From NCBI GenBank assembly GCA_045546695.1, contig JAZQDE010000047.1, positions 1-56,737 of the forward strand: DNA of 56,737 nucleotides. The letters are read 5' to 3'. Positions 8,580-16,813 of this stretch are shown piece by piece (positions within the stretch are counted from its first letter, which is position 1; each line of letters starts with the position of its first letter). Both the position numbers and the translations under genes were made by a program. This DNA is from SIG424 sp045546695. Its GTDB lineage: Bacteria; Bacillota; Clostridia; UBA1212; UBA1255. The notes below the pieces were generated by a model, which worked only from the letters and a program-made list of their open reading frames with translations, had not been told where the DNA came from and ran no database searches.

Positions 8580-10271
8580 TTCGCCTGAGCTTTGCTGCTT
8601 ATTAACCTCCATAACAATCGGAAGAACCATAGGATTACGCTTTGTCTGTTCAAATACGTAATCATGTACCATATCCTTGATAGTACTCTTGCGCAATGTC
8701 CAGTCAGGAGTCTTATATGAAAGTGAGTTTATTTTTGCTATAGCAAGCTTTGTCTGTTCGATAATATTATTTATCATAGCTTCAGCCTCTCTCATATATA
8801 CGAAGCCTCTTGAAATAACCTCGGGACCTGAGTAAATCTCACCTGTCTGTGCGTCAACTGTCATTACGATGATGATAATACCATCCTGTGCCAGGTGGCG
8901 TCTGTCTCGCAGTACGATGTTACCTACGTCGCCGACACCAAGGCCATCGATAAGAATATTACCTGCCGTTACTCTCTCTGCAAGCTTTGCTTCTTCGGGA
9001 GTAATCTCCAGAACGCTGCCGTTGTCCATAATAAATACATTTTCTTGCGGAACACCCATATTTACAGCGATATTTCTGTGGCGGATGAGGTGTCTGTATT
9101 CACCGTGAACAGGCATAAAGTACTTTGGTCTTACAATCGCCTGTATGAGCTTTAACTCTTCTTCGCAGGCATGTCCTGATACGTGAACGTCGATAAGAGA
9201 TTTATAAAGAACGTTTGCACCTCTCTTGAAAAGCTCGTCAATCATCTTACTGATAGACTTTTCATTTCCCGGAATCGGGCTTGCTGAAATAATAACCGTG
9301 TCGCCTTCTACGATATCAATCTGTCTGTGTGTAGCAACAGCCATTCTGGTAAGAGCTGACATAGGCTCGCCCTGGCTACCTGTGGTAATAATTACCAACT
9401 CTTCAGGCTTGTAATTTTCAATATCCTCTATATCAACGAGCACGCCTTCTGTATGCTTCATAAAGCCTGTCTCAATGGCAACGTCAACTACGTTTTCCAT
9501 ACTGCGGCCGCAGATAATACATTTACGGTTAAACTTCACGGCTGTATCAATAATCTGCTGTACTCTGTGGATATTTGACGAGAACGTTGCAACAATTATT
9601 CTGCCCTTTGTCTGTGAAAAGAGATTGTCAAACGTAGCACCTACTGTGCGTTCTGACATTGTAAAGCCCTTGCGTTCTGCATTCGTACTGTCTGCCATGA
9701 GGAGCAGTACACCCTTTTCACCGAGCTCTGCAAGACGCATAAGGTCCATCGGCGCACCTGCGATCGGTGTGTAGTCAACTTTGAAGTCGCCTGTGTGAAT
9801 AATTATGCCGGCCGGTGTGATAATAGCCAGCGCACATGAGTCTGCGATACTGTGGTTGCTTCTGATAAATTCAACGCAGAAATCGCCTTTCATAACCATC
9901 TCGCCGTGCTTTACAACCTGAAGATCACATTTTCCGTCAAGGCCTGTCTCTTCAAGCTTTTTCTGGACAAGCGCCAGAGTAAACTTTGTGCCATAAATCG
10001 GCACCTTTATATTCTTAAGAAAATACGGAAGCGCACCAATATGGTCCTCGTGTCCGTGTGTAAGGAATATCGCTCTTAATTTATTGATATTCTCAATAAT
10101 ATAAGTAAAATCCGGTATTACTGCGTCAATACCGGGCATATCGTCTTCGGGAAAAGCCACACCACAGTCAACTAAAATCATGTCCTTATCTGTTTCAAAA
10201 ACAGTAAGATTCTTACCGATTTCGCAAAGACCGCCAAGCGGAATAATGCGAACCTTCTTATTTGTTAGCAT
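8553..10271 (-). CDS. rnj: Ribonuclease J
   Basis: Beta-CASP metallo-beta-lactamase ribonuclease with 5'-to-3' exonuclease and endonuclease activity in Firmicutes RNA processing and decay. The zinc motif ThrHisGlyHisGluAspHisIle is present, then a beta-CASP domain and the C-terminal dimerisation domain. About 572 residues, normal for RNase J1/J2. ATG at 10271 is preferred over GTG at 10280, because AAGGAG sits ten bases before the ATG and only one base before the GTG. It follows the lipoate ligase gene by 32 bases and may be partly read from the same promoter. Only one RNase J gene is in the window. Confidence 0.94.
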   Translation of the reverse strand: MLTNKKVRIIPLGGLCEIGKNLTVFETDKDMILVDCGVAFPEDDMPGIDAVIPDFTYIIENINKLRAIFLTHGHEDHIGALPYFLKNIKVPIYGTKFTLALVQKKLEETGLDGKCDLQVVKHGEMVMKGDFCVEFIRSNHSIADSCALAIITPAGIIIHTGDFKVDYTPIAGAPMDLMRLAELGEKGVLLLMADSTNAERKGFTMSERTVGATFDNLFSQTKGRIIVATFSSNIHRVQQIIDTAVKFNRKCIICGRSMENVVDVAIETGFMKHTEGVLVDIEDIENYKPEELVIITTGSQGEPMSALTRMAVATHRQIDIVEGDTVIISASPIPGNEKSISKMIDELFKRGANVLYKSLIDVHVSGHACEEELKLIQAIVRPKYFMPVHGEYRHLIRHRNIAVNMGVPQENVFIMDNGSVLEITPEEAKLAERVTAGNILIDGLGVGDVGNIVLRDRRHLAQDGIIIIVMTVDAQTGEIYSGPEVISRGFVYMREAEAMINNIIEQTKLAIAKINSLSYKTPDWTLRKSTIKDMVHDYVFEQTKRNPMVLPIVMEVNKQQSSGELWTIQGEQ

Positions 10272-10303
10272 ATATATCACACTCCTTAAGTGAAAATAAA
10301 CTA

Positions 10304-11323
10304 TTAAAAAATCTCTTCAAACCACGAAAGAATGTCTTCAGAAAAGAGTCCTGCATCAAGCAAGCTGCCTTGAGATAACTCTTCTGATATTTCTGATACT
10401 CCCTCTCGCAATGACTCGCAGGACAACTCTCTGCCTGTAAAACTTCGTTCAAGCAAAGAGCCCAATTCCGGCTCCATTGAATCTGTAAAGGCCTGCAGAC
10501 TTTGTATTCTGCCTTCCTTTACGTTTATGTTTAGCTCAACGCCGCCCCAGGAAAAACGTTTTTCAAAAGACACATCAAATGCAGGAGTCTGTCCGAGCCT
10601 CCAATTCCAAGATGAAAAGCGTTCTTCTATTTCTTTTAGTTCGCCGCGATCGTCTTCGTCGATTATATCACACTCATTAATAATATTGCAATACCCATAT
10701 TTTTCTGAATAAACTCTTTGAATCTCTTCTTTAAGAGCCTCAATCGTAACCGCCGGATTCACACTGGCAAGATTTACTGTCCTTGATCTTACGGAATCAA
10801 CACCCTTTGCAGCTATTTTTGCCTTTGAAACCGATAAATATTTACTCATTTTTTCAAAATCAGTATTTACAAGCAACGTCCCATGCATAAGTCCCTTGTC
10901 TCTGACAAATCTGAAAGCATTTCCTGAAAACTTCCTGCCGTCGCCCAGTGCTATGTCGTTGCGGCCGGTAAAGCCCGCTTCGATACCAAGATTATTAAGT
11001 GCCATCAATATAATTGCCAGCTGATCTTCAAGATTATACAATCCTGATGAAGCGAGGAACGTATAGCATAAATTGCCCAGATCATGGTACACAGCGCCGC
11101 CCCCCGAGGGTCTTCTTGCAAGATATCCTCCATCTTCTTCAAGCGCCGCAACGCGACATTCTTTCCAACTGTTCTGAGACTTGCCAATGACAACCGTCTT
11201 GTCATTCTGCCACAGGTACAATATGCGGGTATTTTCCTCCATATGGTTAAAAAGATACTCTTCGAGAGCCAGATTATGCCATGGATTATGTGAATTGGAA
11301 ATTATAATATAGTTTTTGCTCAT
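10304..11323 (-). CDS. lplA: Lipoate-protein ligase A
   Basis: Activates free lipoate with ATP and attaches it to lysines of lipoyl domains (2-oxoacid dehydrogenases, GcvH). The 339-residue protein has the ligase fold with ArgArgProSerGlyGlyGlyAlaValTyrHisAsp (the ArgArg..GlyGlyGlyAla..His signature near residue 70) and a C-terminal accessory domain as in full-length LplA. Start at 11323 overlaps the stop of the upstream ECF transporter S-component gene (ATGA), strongly suggesting cotranslation and a shared role. None of the target enzymes is encoded in this window. Confidence 0.9.
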   Translation of the reverse strand: MSKNYIIISNSHNPWHNLALEEYLFNHMEENTRILYLWQNDKTVVIGKSQNSWKECRVAALEEDGGYLARRPSGGGAVYHDLGNLCYTFLASSGLYNLEDQLAIILMALNNLGIEAGFTGRNDIALGDGRKFSGNAFRFVRDKGLMHGTLLVNTDFEKMSKYLSVSKAKIAAKGVDSVRSRTVNLASVNPAVTIEALKEEIQRVYSEKYGYCNIINECDIIDEDDRGELKEIEERFSSWNWRLGQTPAFDVSFEKRFSWGGVELNINVKEGRIQSLQAFTDSMEPELGSLLERSFTGRELSCESLREGVSEISEELSQGSLLDAGLFSEDILSWFEEIF

Positions 11324-11871
11324 TCGAGTAAATCCTTTGCTTTGACTCTATGTAATACCGGTAAAAATACGAGTGCAACAACAACGCCGCATACGCCTTG
11401 CAGTATGTTTGGAAACATTGCAACGAGTGCTTCTGCAAATCCGTGCAGAAGCAGCTTGTATACAAAATATCCGGCCACCATAAACATCTCACACAGCGAA
11501 AAAACCACAGCTGCCGGGAAATAATAATGCGAAACATTTTTTGGCTTATTTTTCAGCTTTACAAACACAAAGCCCGCCACAAGGCCGATCAGTCCTTTGA
11601 TAATGACTGTTGCAAACATATATTGAGGATGTCCTCCGACAAGGTCGGCAAATCCGCCGCCTACTGCTCCGCAGATTGATGCATAAGGTCCTAAAAAATA
11701 AGCAGCCATAAAAACAATGGCATCTCCCAGATGCACAGCTCCGCCGGCTATCGGGATATGCACAAATTCAGTTACGATAAATACAAGCGTAGCAAACAGA
11801 CCCGCAACTGTTACAAAAAGCGCTCTGTCTCTTGGTTTGAAATCTTTTAGCTGTATATGTTTCTGTTGCAT
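11320..11871 (-). CDS. ECF transporter S component, possibly lipoate-specific
   Basis: 183-residue, six-helix substrate-binding (S) subunit of an energy-coupling factor vitamin transporter, of the DUF1393/ECF-ribofla_trS type, with the family element GlyGlyAlaValHisLeuGlyAsp and a GlyGlyPheAlaAsp turn. It needs EcfA/EcfA'/EcfT from elsewhere in the genome. Its ATGA overlap with lplA makes lipoate the best substrate guess, but this is inference from neighbourhood; riboflavin, pantothenate or a thiamine precursor cannot be excluded. ATG at 11871 has AAGGAGG eleven bases upstream, slightly long. The promoter lies at 11898-11926. Confidence 0.85.
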   Translation of the reverse strand: MQQKHIQLKDFKPRDRALFVTVAGLFATLVFIVTEFVHIPIAGGAVHLGDAIVFMAAYFLGPYASICGAVGGGFADLVGGHPQYMFATVIIKGLIGLVAGFVFVKLKNKPKNVSHYYFPAAVVFSLCEMFMVAGYFVYKLLLHGFAEALVAMFPNILQGVCGVVVALVFLPVLHRVKAKDLLE

Positions 11872-11897
11872 TATGCACGCATCCTCCTTAAGGGCTT

Positions 11898-11926
11898 ATA
11901 ATACATCACAAAAAGTCTGTTTGCAA
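11898..11926 (-). promoter_or_regulatory. SigA promoter of the ECF-S/lplA operon
   Basis: Minus-strand TTGCAA (11921-11926), 17-base spacer, TATTAT (11898-11903), about 20-25 bases before the start codon region. Confidence 0.6.
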
Positions 11927-11951
11927 GTAGTCCGGCGCAATGATATTCGTG

Positions 11952-11979
11952 ACATCCACAGCCCGTGCCGCATATGATA
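11952..11979 (+). promoter_or_regulatory. Candidate SigK promoter of the Cys-rich peptide gene
   Basis: AC at 11952-11953, exactly 17 bases, then CATATGATA at 11971-11979. This matches the late mother-cell SigK pattern known from Bacillus (AC, 16-17 bases, CATAnnnTA). The predicted start lies about 28 bases before the ATG at 12014. Confidence 0.5.
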
Positions 11980-12013
11980 TGATTGTAAAGCCTTAAAACA
12001 GGAGGCCTGCAAA

Positions 12014-12148
12014 ATGAGTTGTGGTTGCTTCAATTTTCTCGACGGAGACTGCTTACTTTGGATCATTCTGATATTGGTTGTTCTCGCACTTCTCGGCAAT
12101 TGCGGTTGTGAAAACAATTGTCCCGCAAACAACGGTTGCGGTTGCTGA
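12014..12148 (+). CDS. Small Cys-rich single-pass membrane peptide
   Basis: A 44-residue open frame. It has a strong ribosome site (AGGAGG at 12000-12005, eight bases before ATG). The peptide has a Cys-Gly-Cys N-terminus, an acidic Leu-Asp-Gly-Asp turn, one hydrophobic helix of about 16 residues (Leu/Ile/Val-rich), and a tail with six Cys and several Asn/Gly. Eight or more cysteines in 44 residues is striking. Short hydrophobic-plus-Cys/Gly peptides are known among sporulation and coat proteins of Firmicutes (YjcZ-like), and the SigK-like promoter supports that, but no family assignment is proven. It is the only plus-strand gene in a 15-kb minus-strand stretch. Confidence 0.7.
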   Translation: MSCGCFNFLDGDCLLWIILILVVLALLGNCGCENNCPANNGCGC

Positions 12149-12160
12149 TTTTTCACAGGT

Positions 12161-12185
12161 AAAAAAAAGGGCTGCGATGCAGCCC
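12161..12185 (-). terminator. Rho-independent terminator after yajC
   Basis: A 7-bp GC-rich stem (GGGCTGC 12169-12175, GCAGCCC 12179-12185, loop 3). On the minus strand it is followed by eight T (12161-12168). It ends the queA-tgt-yajC transcript; its stem also lies just after the Cys-rich peptide gene on the plus strand, but there it lacks a T run. Confidence 0.85.
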
Positions 12186-12214
12186 AATACATATAAATTT
12201 AATTAATCCGATAA

Positions 12215-12637
12215 TCATTCATCGTCTGTTTCAAGTTTTTTAACTTCGCGGATAGCCCAGTTTTTGAATTCCATAAGAGTCTTGTCCATAGAAGTCTCGA
12301 TTGTGATATTGTCGTCTTTAATATTAACAACGTGACCTACGATACCACCGATTGTTGTAACTTCAACGCCGAGAACGATGTTGTTCTTCATCTCTTCTTC
12401 TTCCTTCTTACGCTTCTTGTTAGGACGGATAATCAGGAAGTAAATAATAAGAGCGAATATTGCAATGTAAATAATCAAAGGCAGAGCACTTTTGAAAGTA
12501 CAGCCTGTAGGTGTTGCAGCAGGAGCTTTTGTAGCATCAGGAGCACCTGTTGTAGCAAAAACATTGAGTGACAATGTCATAAGAATGCCTGCAACGATAG
12601 CGATGAATGAGATTAATTTTTTAACGTTAGATTTCAT
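12215..12637 (-). CDS. yajC: Preprotein translocase accessory subunit YajC
   Basis: Small SecDF-associated membrane protein, 140 residues. An N-terminal signal-like helix, a low-complexity Ala/Thr/Pro patch and a second helix (IleTyrIleAlaIlePheAlaLeuIle) are followed by IleArgProAsnLysLysArgLysLysGlu, the conserved YajC cytosolic basic motif. The start overlaps the tgt stop (ATGA) with GGAGG upstream. tgt-yajC adjacency is common in bacteria. secD/secF are not in this window; a terminator follows directly. The extra N-terminal hydrophobic segment is longer than in the short (~90 residue) YajC proteins. Confidence 0.9.
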   Translation of the reverse strand: MKSNVKKLISFIAIVAGILMTLSLNVFATTGAPDATKAPAATPTGCTFKSALPLIIYIAIFALIIYFLIIRPNKKRKKEEEEMKNNIVLGVEVTTIGGIVGHVVNIKDDNITIETSMDKTLMEFKNWAIREVKKLETDDE

Positions 12638-13761
12638 TTGTTTCCTCCATTGTAGTATTTATCGTAAAACTCTTCTTTAAAGTCAAGAAGTCTGTCGTCC
12701 ATTATAGCACACCTTATCGAATTCATCAAATTAATTAAAAAATGTAAATTATGAATAGCAACGAGACGCAAACCATACATTTCACCGGCCTTGAGCAAGT
12801 GTCTTATATATGCTTTTGTATGGTTGCGGCATGCAGGACAATCGCACTCAGGATCGAGTGGAGTAAAGTCGTGAGCATACTTTGCGTCGCGTACAATCAC
12901 CTTGCCCTGAGACGTCATCGCAGTGCCGTTTCTGCCGATTCGGGTAGGCAGAACGCAGTCAAACATATCAATTCCGCGTATTGCGCCCTCAATAAGATAG
13001 TCCGGGCTGCCGACACCCATAAGATACCTTGCTTTATTTACCGGAAGCTCAGGCACAGTAGCCTCAAGAACTCTGTACATAATATCGCTCGGCTCGCCTA
13101 CGCTCAGACCGCCGATAGCATATCCGGGAAAATCAAGTGAAACGAGGTCTTTAGCCGATATAATACGAAGGTCGTCGTACATGCCACCCTGAACGATACC
13201 GAAAAGCGCCTGTGTGTCAGCGTTCTGATGTGCCTTAAGGCAACGCTCTGCCCAGCGTGTCGTCATGTACATTGATTTTTTAGTGTAGTCGTAGCTGGAA
13301 GGATATGGTGCGCACTCATCAAACGCCATCATGATATCTGCTCCGAGTGCATTTTCAATCTCCATCGCCTTTTCAGGTGACAAAAAATGTTTGGAACCGT
13401 CAAGATGTGAACGGAAATGTACGCCTTCTTCTGTTATTTTACGCAAATCGCTCAGTGAAAAGACCTGGAAGCCGCCGCTGTCAGTCAGAATCGCACGGTC
13501 CCAGTTCATAAATTTATGAAGTCCGCCTGCCTCGCGTACGAGCTCGTGGCCCGGTCTTAAATACAAATGGTATGTATTGGAAAGAATGATTTTTGCATTC
13601 ATTTCCTTAAGTTCGTCAGGCGAAATGCCTTTTACGCTGGCATTCGTGCCGACCGGCATGAATATCGGCGTATCTATTGTGCCGTGCGGTGTGTGGAGCT
13701 TTCCGAGTCTTGCTCCTGATTGTTTGCACGTTTTGATTAATTCATACGTAACTGCTGCCAT
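12634..13761 (-). CDS. tgt: tRNA-guanine transglycosylase
   Basis: Exchanges guanine-34 of GUN-anticodon tRNAs for preQ1 in queuosine synthesis. About 376 residues. Motifs: AspSerGlyGlyPheGlnValPheSer (substrate-binding region), GlyIleValGlnGlyGly, ValLeuProThrArgIleGlyArgAsn, and a zinc site with three Cys and a His (CysAspCysProAlaCys ... His). ATG at 13761 is chosen because GGGGAGA lies about seven bases upstream; the longer frame starting at 13776 would begin inside queA. It follows queA almost directly and overlaps yajC, the standard queuosine cluster order. Confidence 0.95.
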   Translation of the reverse strand: MAAVTYELIKTCKQSGARLGKLHTPHGTIDTPIFMPVGTNASVKGISPDELKEMNAKIILSNTYHLYLRPGHELVREAGGLHKFMNWDRAILTDSGGFQVFSLSDLRKITEEGVHFRSHLDGSKHFLSPEKAMEIENALGADIMMAFDECAPYPSSYDYTKKSMYMTTRWAERCLKAHQNADTQALFGIVQGGMYDDLRIISAKDLVSLDFPGYAIGGLSVGEPSDIMYRVLEATVPELPVNKARYLMGVGSPDYLIEGAIRGIDMFDCVLPTRIGRNGTAMTSQGKVIVRDAKYAHDFTPLDPECDCPACRNHTKAYIRHLLKAGEMYGLRLVAIHNLHFLINLMNSIRCAIMDDRLLDFKEEFYDKYYNGGNK

Positions 13762-13762
13762 T

Positions 13763-14812
13763 TTATTTCTCCCCATAAATCAGCATGGCATCGCCAAAGC
13801 TGAAAAATCTATATCTTTCTTCTATTGCCTGTCTGTATGCGTTCATGATATTTTCCTTGCCTGCAAGTGCGCTTACGAGCATCAGAAGTGTAGACTCCGG
13901 CAGGTGAAAATTCGTGATAAGGCAGTCAATCATTTTGAACTTGTATCCCGGATAGATGAAAATGCCTGTAAGTTCAGAATGTGGACTTATTGTGCCATCT
14001 TCAGACGAAGCTGACTCAAGTACTCGGCATGACGTGGTGCCGACAGCGATGATTCTTCCACCTTCTTTTTTCACCCTATTAATCGTCTGACATTGTTCTT
14101 CGCCGATTGTGTAGTACTCTTTGTGCATAATATGTTCTTCTACGTTTTCTACTTTAACAGGTCTGAATGTGCCAAGGCCAACGTGCAGAGTCACATATAC
14201 GACCTTGACACCCATTTCTTCTATTTTTTTAAGAAGTTCCGGCGTGAAATGAAGTCCTGCGGTCGGAGCTGCTGCCGAGCCTTTTTCTTTTGAATATACT
14301 GTCTGGTATCTTTCAGGGTCGTTTAGTTTTTCTTTGATATACGGAGGCAGCGGCATAATGCCTATTTTGTCGAGAATCTCTTCGAAAACGCCTTCAAACT
14401 TAAATTCCACAACGCGGTTGCCTTCTGTTACAATCTCAAGTACAGTAGCCTTGAGTTCGTTATTTTCACCGAAGAAAAACACACTGCCCGGCTTTGCTTT
14501 GCGGCCAGGACGCAGAATAACTTCCCACAGGCATCTTCCCTCGTTATTATCAATACGGTGCAGGAGCACAAATTCGATTGCAGAGCCTGTCTCTGCTTTT
14601 TTGCCATAGAGGCGTGCCGGAAGTACTCTTGTGTTGTTCAGCACAAGACAATCTCCGGCTCTGAGATAATCCAATATATCTGTAAAATGTTTATGTGAAA
14701 TATCGCCTGTCTGCTTGTTTAGTGTAAGCAAACGTGAAGACGACCTGTCGGCAAGGGGCGTCTGGGCAATCAATTCCTCAGGTAAATCATAGTAAAAATC
14801 GTGAACTGTCAA
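13763..14812 (-). CDS. queA: S-adenosylmethionine:tRNA ribosyltransferase-isomerase
   Basis: Transfers and isomerises the ribosyl part of SAM onto preQ1 in tRNA, giving epoxyqueuosine. 349 residues, the family length. Recognisable blocks are TyrAspLeuProGluGluLeuIleAlaGln at the N-terminus, AsnAsnThrArgValLeuProAlaArgLeu, AlaAlaProThrAlaGlyLeuHisPhe and ThrAsnPheHisLeuProGluSerThrLeu. Six bases after the SpoIID-like gene and one base before tgt, so it is part of the long minus-strand transcript. Confidence 0.96.
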   Translation of the reverse strand: MTVHDFYYDLPEELIAQTPLADRSSSRLLTLNKQTGDISHKHFTDILDYLRAGDCLVLNNTRVLPARLYGKKAETGSAIEFVLLHRIDNNEGRCLWEVILRPGRKAKPGSVFFFGENNELKATVLEIVTEGNRVVEFKFEGVFEEILDKIGIMPLPPYIKEKLNDPERYQTVYSKEKGSAAAPTAGLHFTPELLKKIEEMGVKVVYVTLHVGLGTFRPVKVENVEEHIMHKEYYTIGEEQCQTINRVKKEGGRIIAVGTTSCRVLESASSEDGTISPHSELTGIFIYPGYKFKMIDCLITNFHLPESTLLMLVSALAGKENIMNAYRQAIEERYRFFSFGDAMLIYGEK

Positions 14813-14818
14813 TTTATG

Positions 14819-16810
14819 TTACTCTCCAAAAAAATTCTCAATATATGTGCCCGGATAATAGAAAGCTATTATCTCTTCGCACGAAATGCCATTTTCACTG
14901 GCATACAATGCACCGTCCTGGCTGAGACCCACAGCATGTCCGTAGCCACTGCCCGAGACAGTTATTGTCTGTTCTTCCGAATCCGGATTTATCATAATCC
15001 TCTCATACGGAAGACCATTGTCGCCTATTATAGCATATTGATTGCCAATATAGCGCAATGTATAGTAATCTCCTTCAAAAATATATTTTGCCATATCGGT
15101 AAGTTCATTTCCCGGATTGTTTTCTGTGTAAAGTGGCGTAAGCCGACATGGAACGTGATATTCGTATTGCTGTGATTTGAGGCCAAGAAGACCGCGGTTG
15201 TTACCACGGACAACGGTAGTCGTACCTTCAGTACCTATAATCTCTGTTTTTGTAACTTTTCCACCTGCGCTTCGCTCTAGTACATTGATAAATTTAACTT
15301 TTCCTATGCTGTCACCGACAACTGACACTACTTTGTCGCTCAATGATTCGCCTGTAAACGACACTGTCCAGTTGTCATCGTTTGAGGCTACAGTCCACGG
15401 ATCTTCTACTATCTGGTAATAGTCGCGGGGGGAGCCGTTCCATACGTTTGTTGAAGCTTCAGTGTAACCGCCGTTATTGTCTGAATATAACACAGAATCA
15501 ATCATTTCTCCCTGGTAAAAAAGAACAAGTCCCGTGGTCTGTTTTACAGCGGCTGTGGCATTTGAAGCTTCATATACTCTGACGTAATCGTCATCTATAT
15601 ACATATATCCTTTGTACGCCTGGTCGCTTGTCGTAATATTTACGTCGTTTGAATTTATGCCATCGTATACGATATTTTTATATGCAACAGTCCTTGCCAG
15701 GATTGCCTGCGCTTTAAGAGCTTCTATGCGGTCGTCATATTCTGAAATTTTGCCCGACGACATTTCAGATGGCACTACAGCTAAAAGATATTCTTCAACG
15801 TCTATAACGTTGATTACGTTTATATTTCCTTTTGACTGTCTGTGAAGTTCAAACGCTCCCCGGTAGAATACGCTGTATGTTGAGCTTCGCACGCTCTCTA
15901 AGAGTGCTGGATATTCTGATCCTTTATCTGGCTCATCCGGTTCGATTCTTACCTTTGCTGACTTGTCATCAACAGACAATATATATTTTCTTGTCGAATC
16001 TTCGCAAACTTCTATTGCGTTGCCGCCATAGGTATGTTTGCTCACAGAGTATTCGCCTTCTAATATTTCGTTGAGTTCATCGCTTATATCATCAGTACCT
16101 ATGAGCCATTTTGTGCCGGTGAAAACATAAAATACATCCGGCATGTCCACTTCTCCTGCGGCAGTGAGTAACATTACCGGCTCAGCGGAGGCTGCTTCTT
16201 GTGTGGGTTCAAGCGTTGGCTCGAGTGTTGGTTCGAGTGTTGGCTCAAGCGTCGGCGTAATTGTAGGCTCAGGCGTTGCCTCAGGAGTAGGAGTAATCGT
16301 CGGTTCTTCGGTTGGCCCTTCAGTCGGCTCTCCGGTAGGTTCTTCAGTCGGTGCCTCGGTCGGCTCTTCAGTCGGTTCCGGAGTGGGGGTCGGAGTCGGA
16401 GTTGGCGACGGGGTCGGAGACGGAGATGGTGACGGAGTAGGCGTTGCACCACCATTGCTTACAAACTCCTCAAGTTCCTCTAAAGCATCTTTACATTCAT
16501 CCAAAGAAGCGTATCCATCCCCTATATATTGGCACGAGCCTGATATTTTATTTGCAATGATTTCCATTTCTGAATCGAAACTAAAAACAGGTGTATATTT
16601 AAGATTTTTCACAACGCCGGCACTTCCACCTGACATAGAAGCAATAGTCGCAGTCTTAACTGCATTGCCGGAATATAAAATTCCGATGCGGATTGACAAA
16701 TCGGAATCCTGGGCGTAAACAACAGCAGGGCTTTTCACCCTCAGAAAAGAAGGTAAAACCAGTAAGAAACATAATAACAAAGAAAGGAACACTACCCTGC
16801 GTTTCTTCAT
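14819..16810 (-). CDS. SpoIID/LytB-domain protein with Pro/Thr-rich spacer
   Basis: 663 residues, secreted: a signal peptide (about 1-33), a small N-terminal domain, a low-complexity Pro/Thr/Glu segment (about 126-206), then a SpoIID domain (about 310-660). SpoIID is a lytic transglycosylase that cuts denuded glycan during spore engulfment. The catalytic-glutamate motif ValValProSerGluMet, GluAlaLeuLysAlaGlnAlaIleLeuAlaArgThr, SerAsnAsnGlyGlyTyrThrGlu and GlyTyrGlyHisAlaValGlyLeuSerGln are all present. Bacillus SpoIID is about half this length and lacks the spacer, which suggests a wall-spanning stalk or a vegetative LytB-like role. It follows the PrsA-like gene by three bases. Confidence 0.88.
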   Translation of the reverse strand: MKKRRVVFLSLLLCFLLVLPSFLRVKSPAVVYAQDSDLSIRIGILYSGNAVKTATIASMSGGSAGVVKNLKYTPVFSFDSEMEIIANKISGSCQYIGDGYASLDECKDALEELEEFVSNGGATPTPSPSPSPTPSPTPTPTPTPEPTEEPTEAPTEEPTGEPTEGPTEEPTITPTPEATPEPTITPTLEPTLEPTLEPTLEPTQEAASAEPVMLLTAAGEVDMPDVFYVFTGTKWLIGTDDISDELNEILEGEYSVSKHTYGGNAIEVCEDSTRKYILSVDDKSAKVRIEPDEPDKGSEYPALLESVRSSTYSVFYRGAFELHRQSKGNINVINVIDVEEYLLAVVPSEMSSGKISEYDDRIEALKAQAILARTVAYKNIVYDGINSNDVNITTSDQAYKGYMYIDDDYVRVYEASNATAAVKQTTGLVLFYQGEMIDSVLYSDNNGGYTEASTNVWNGSPRDYYQIVEDPWTVASNDDNWTVSFTGESLSDKVVSVVGDSIGKVKFINVLERSAGGKVTKTEIIGTEGTTTVVRGNNRGLLGLKSQQYEYHVPCRLTPLYTENNPGNELTDMAKYIFEGDYYTLRYIGNQYAIIGDNGLPYERIMINPDSEEQTITVSGSGYGHAVGLSQDGALYASENGISCEEIIAFYYPGTYIENFFGE
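16192..16435 (-). repeat. Pro/Thr-rich coding repeat
   Basis: This segment codes for about 80 residues of alternating Pro-Thr/Pro-Ser, Glu-Pro-Thr and Leu-Glu-Pro-Thr units inside the SpoIID-like protein. The Leu-Glu-Pro-Thr part is a tandem of four near-identical 12-base units (about 16206-16253), prone to copy-number change. The opposite strand carries open frames here only because of the biased codons. Confidence 0.85.
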
Positions 16811-16813
16811 TCA

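Noticed and set aside
16143..16718. Plus-strand Gly/Ser/Val repeat frame opposite the SpoIID-like gene
   Set aside because: It is the reverse reading of the Pro/Thr codon repeat.
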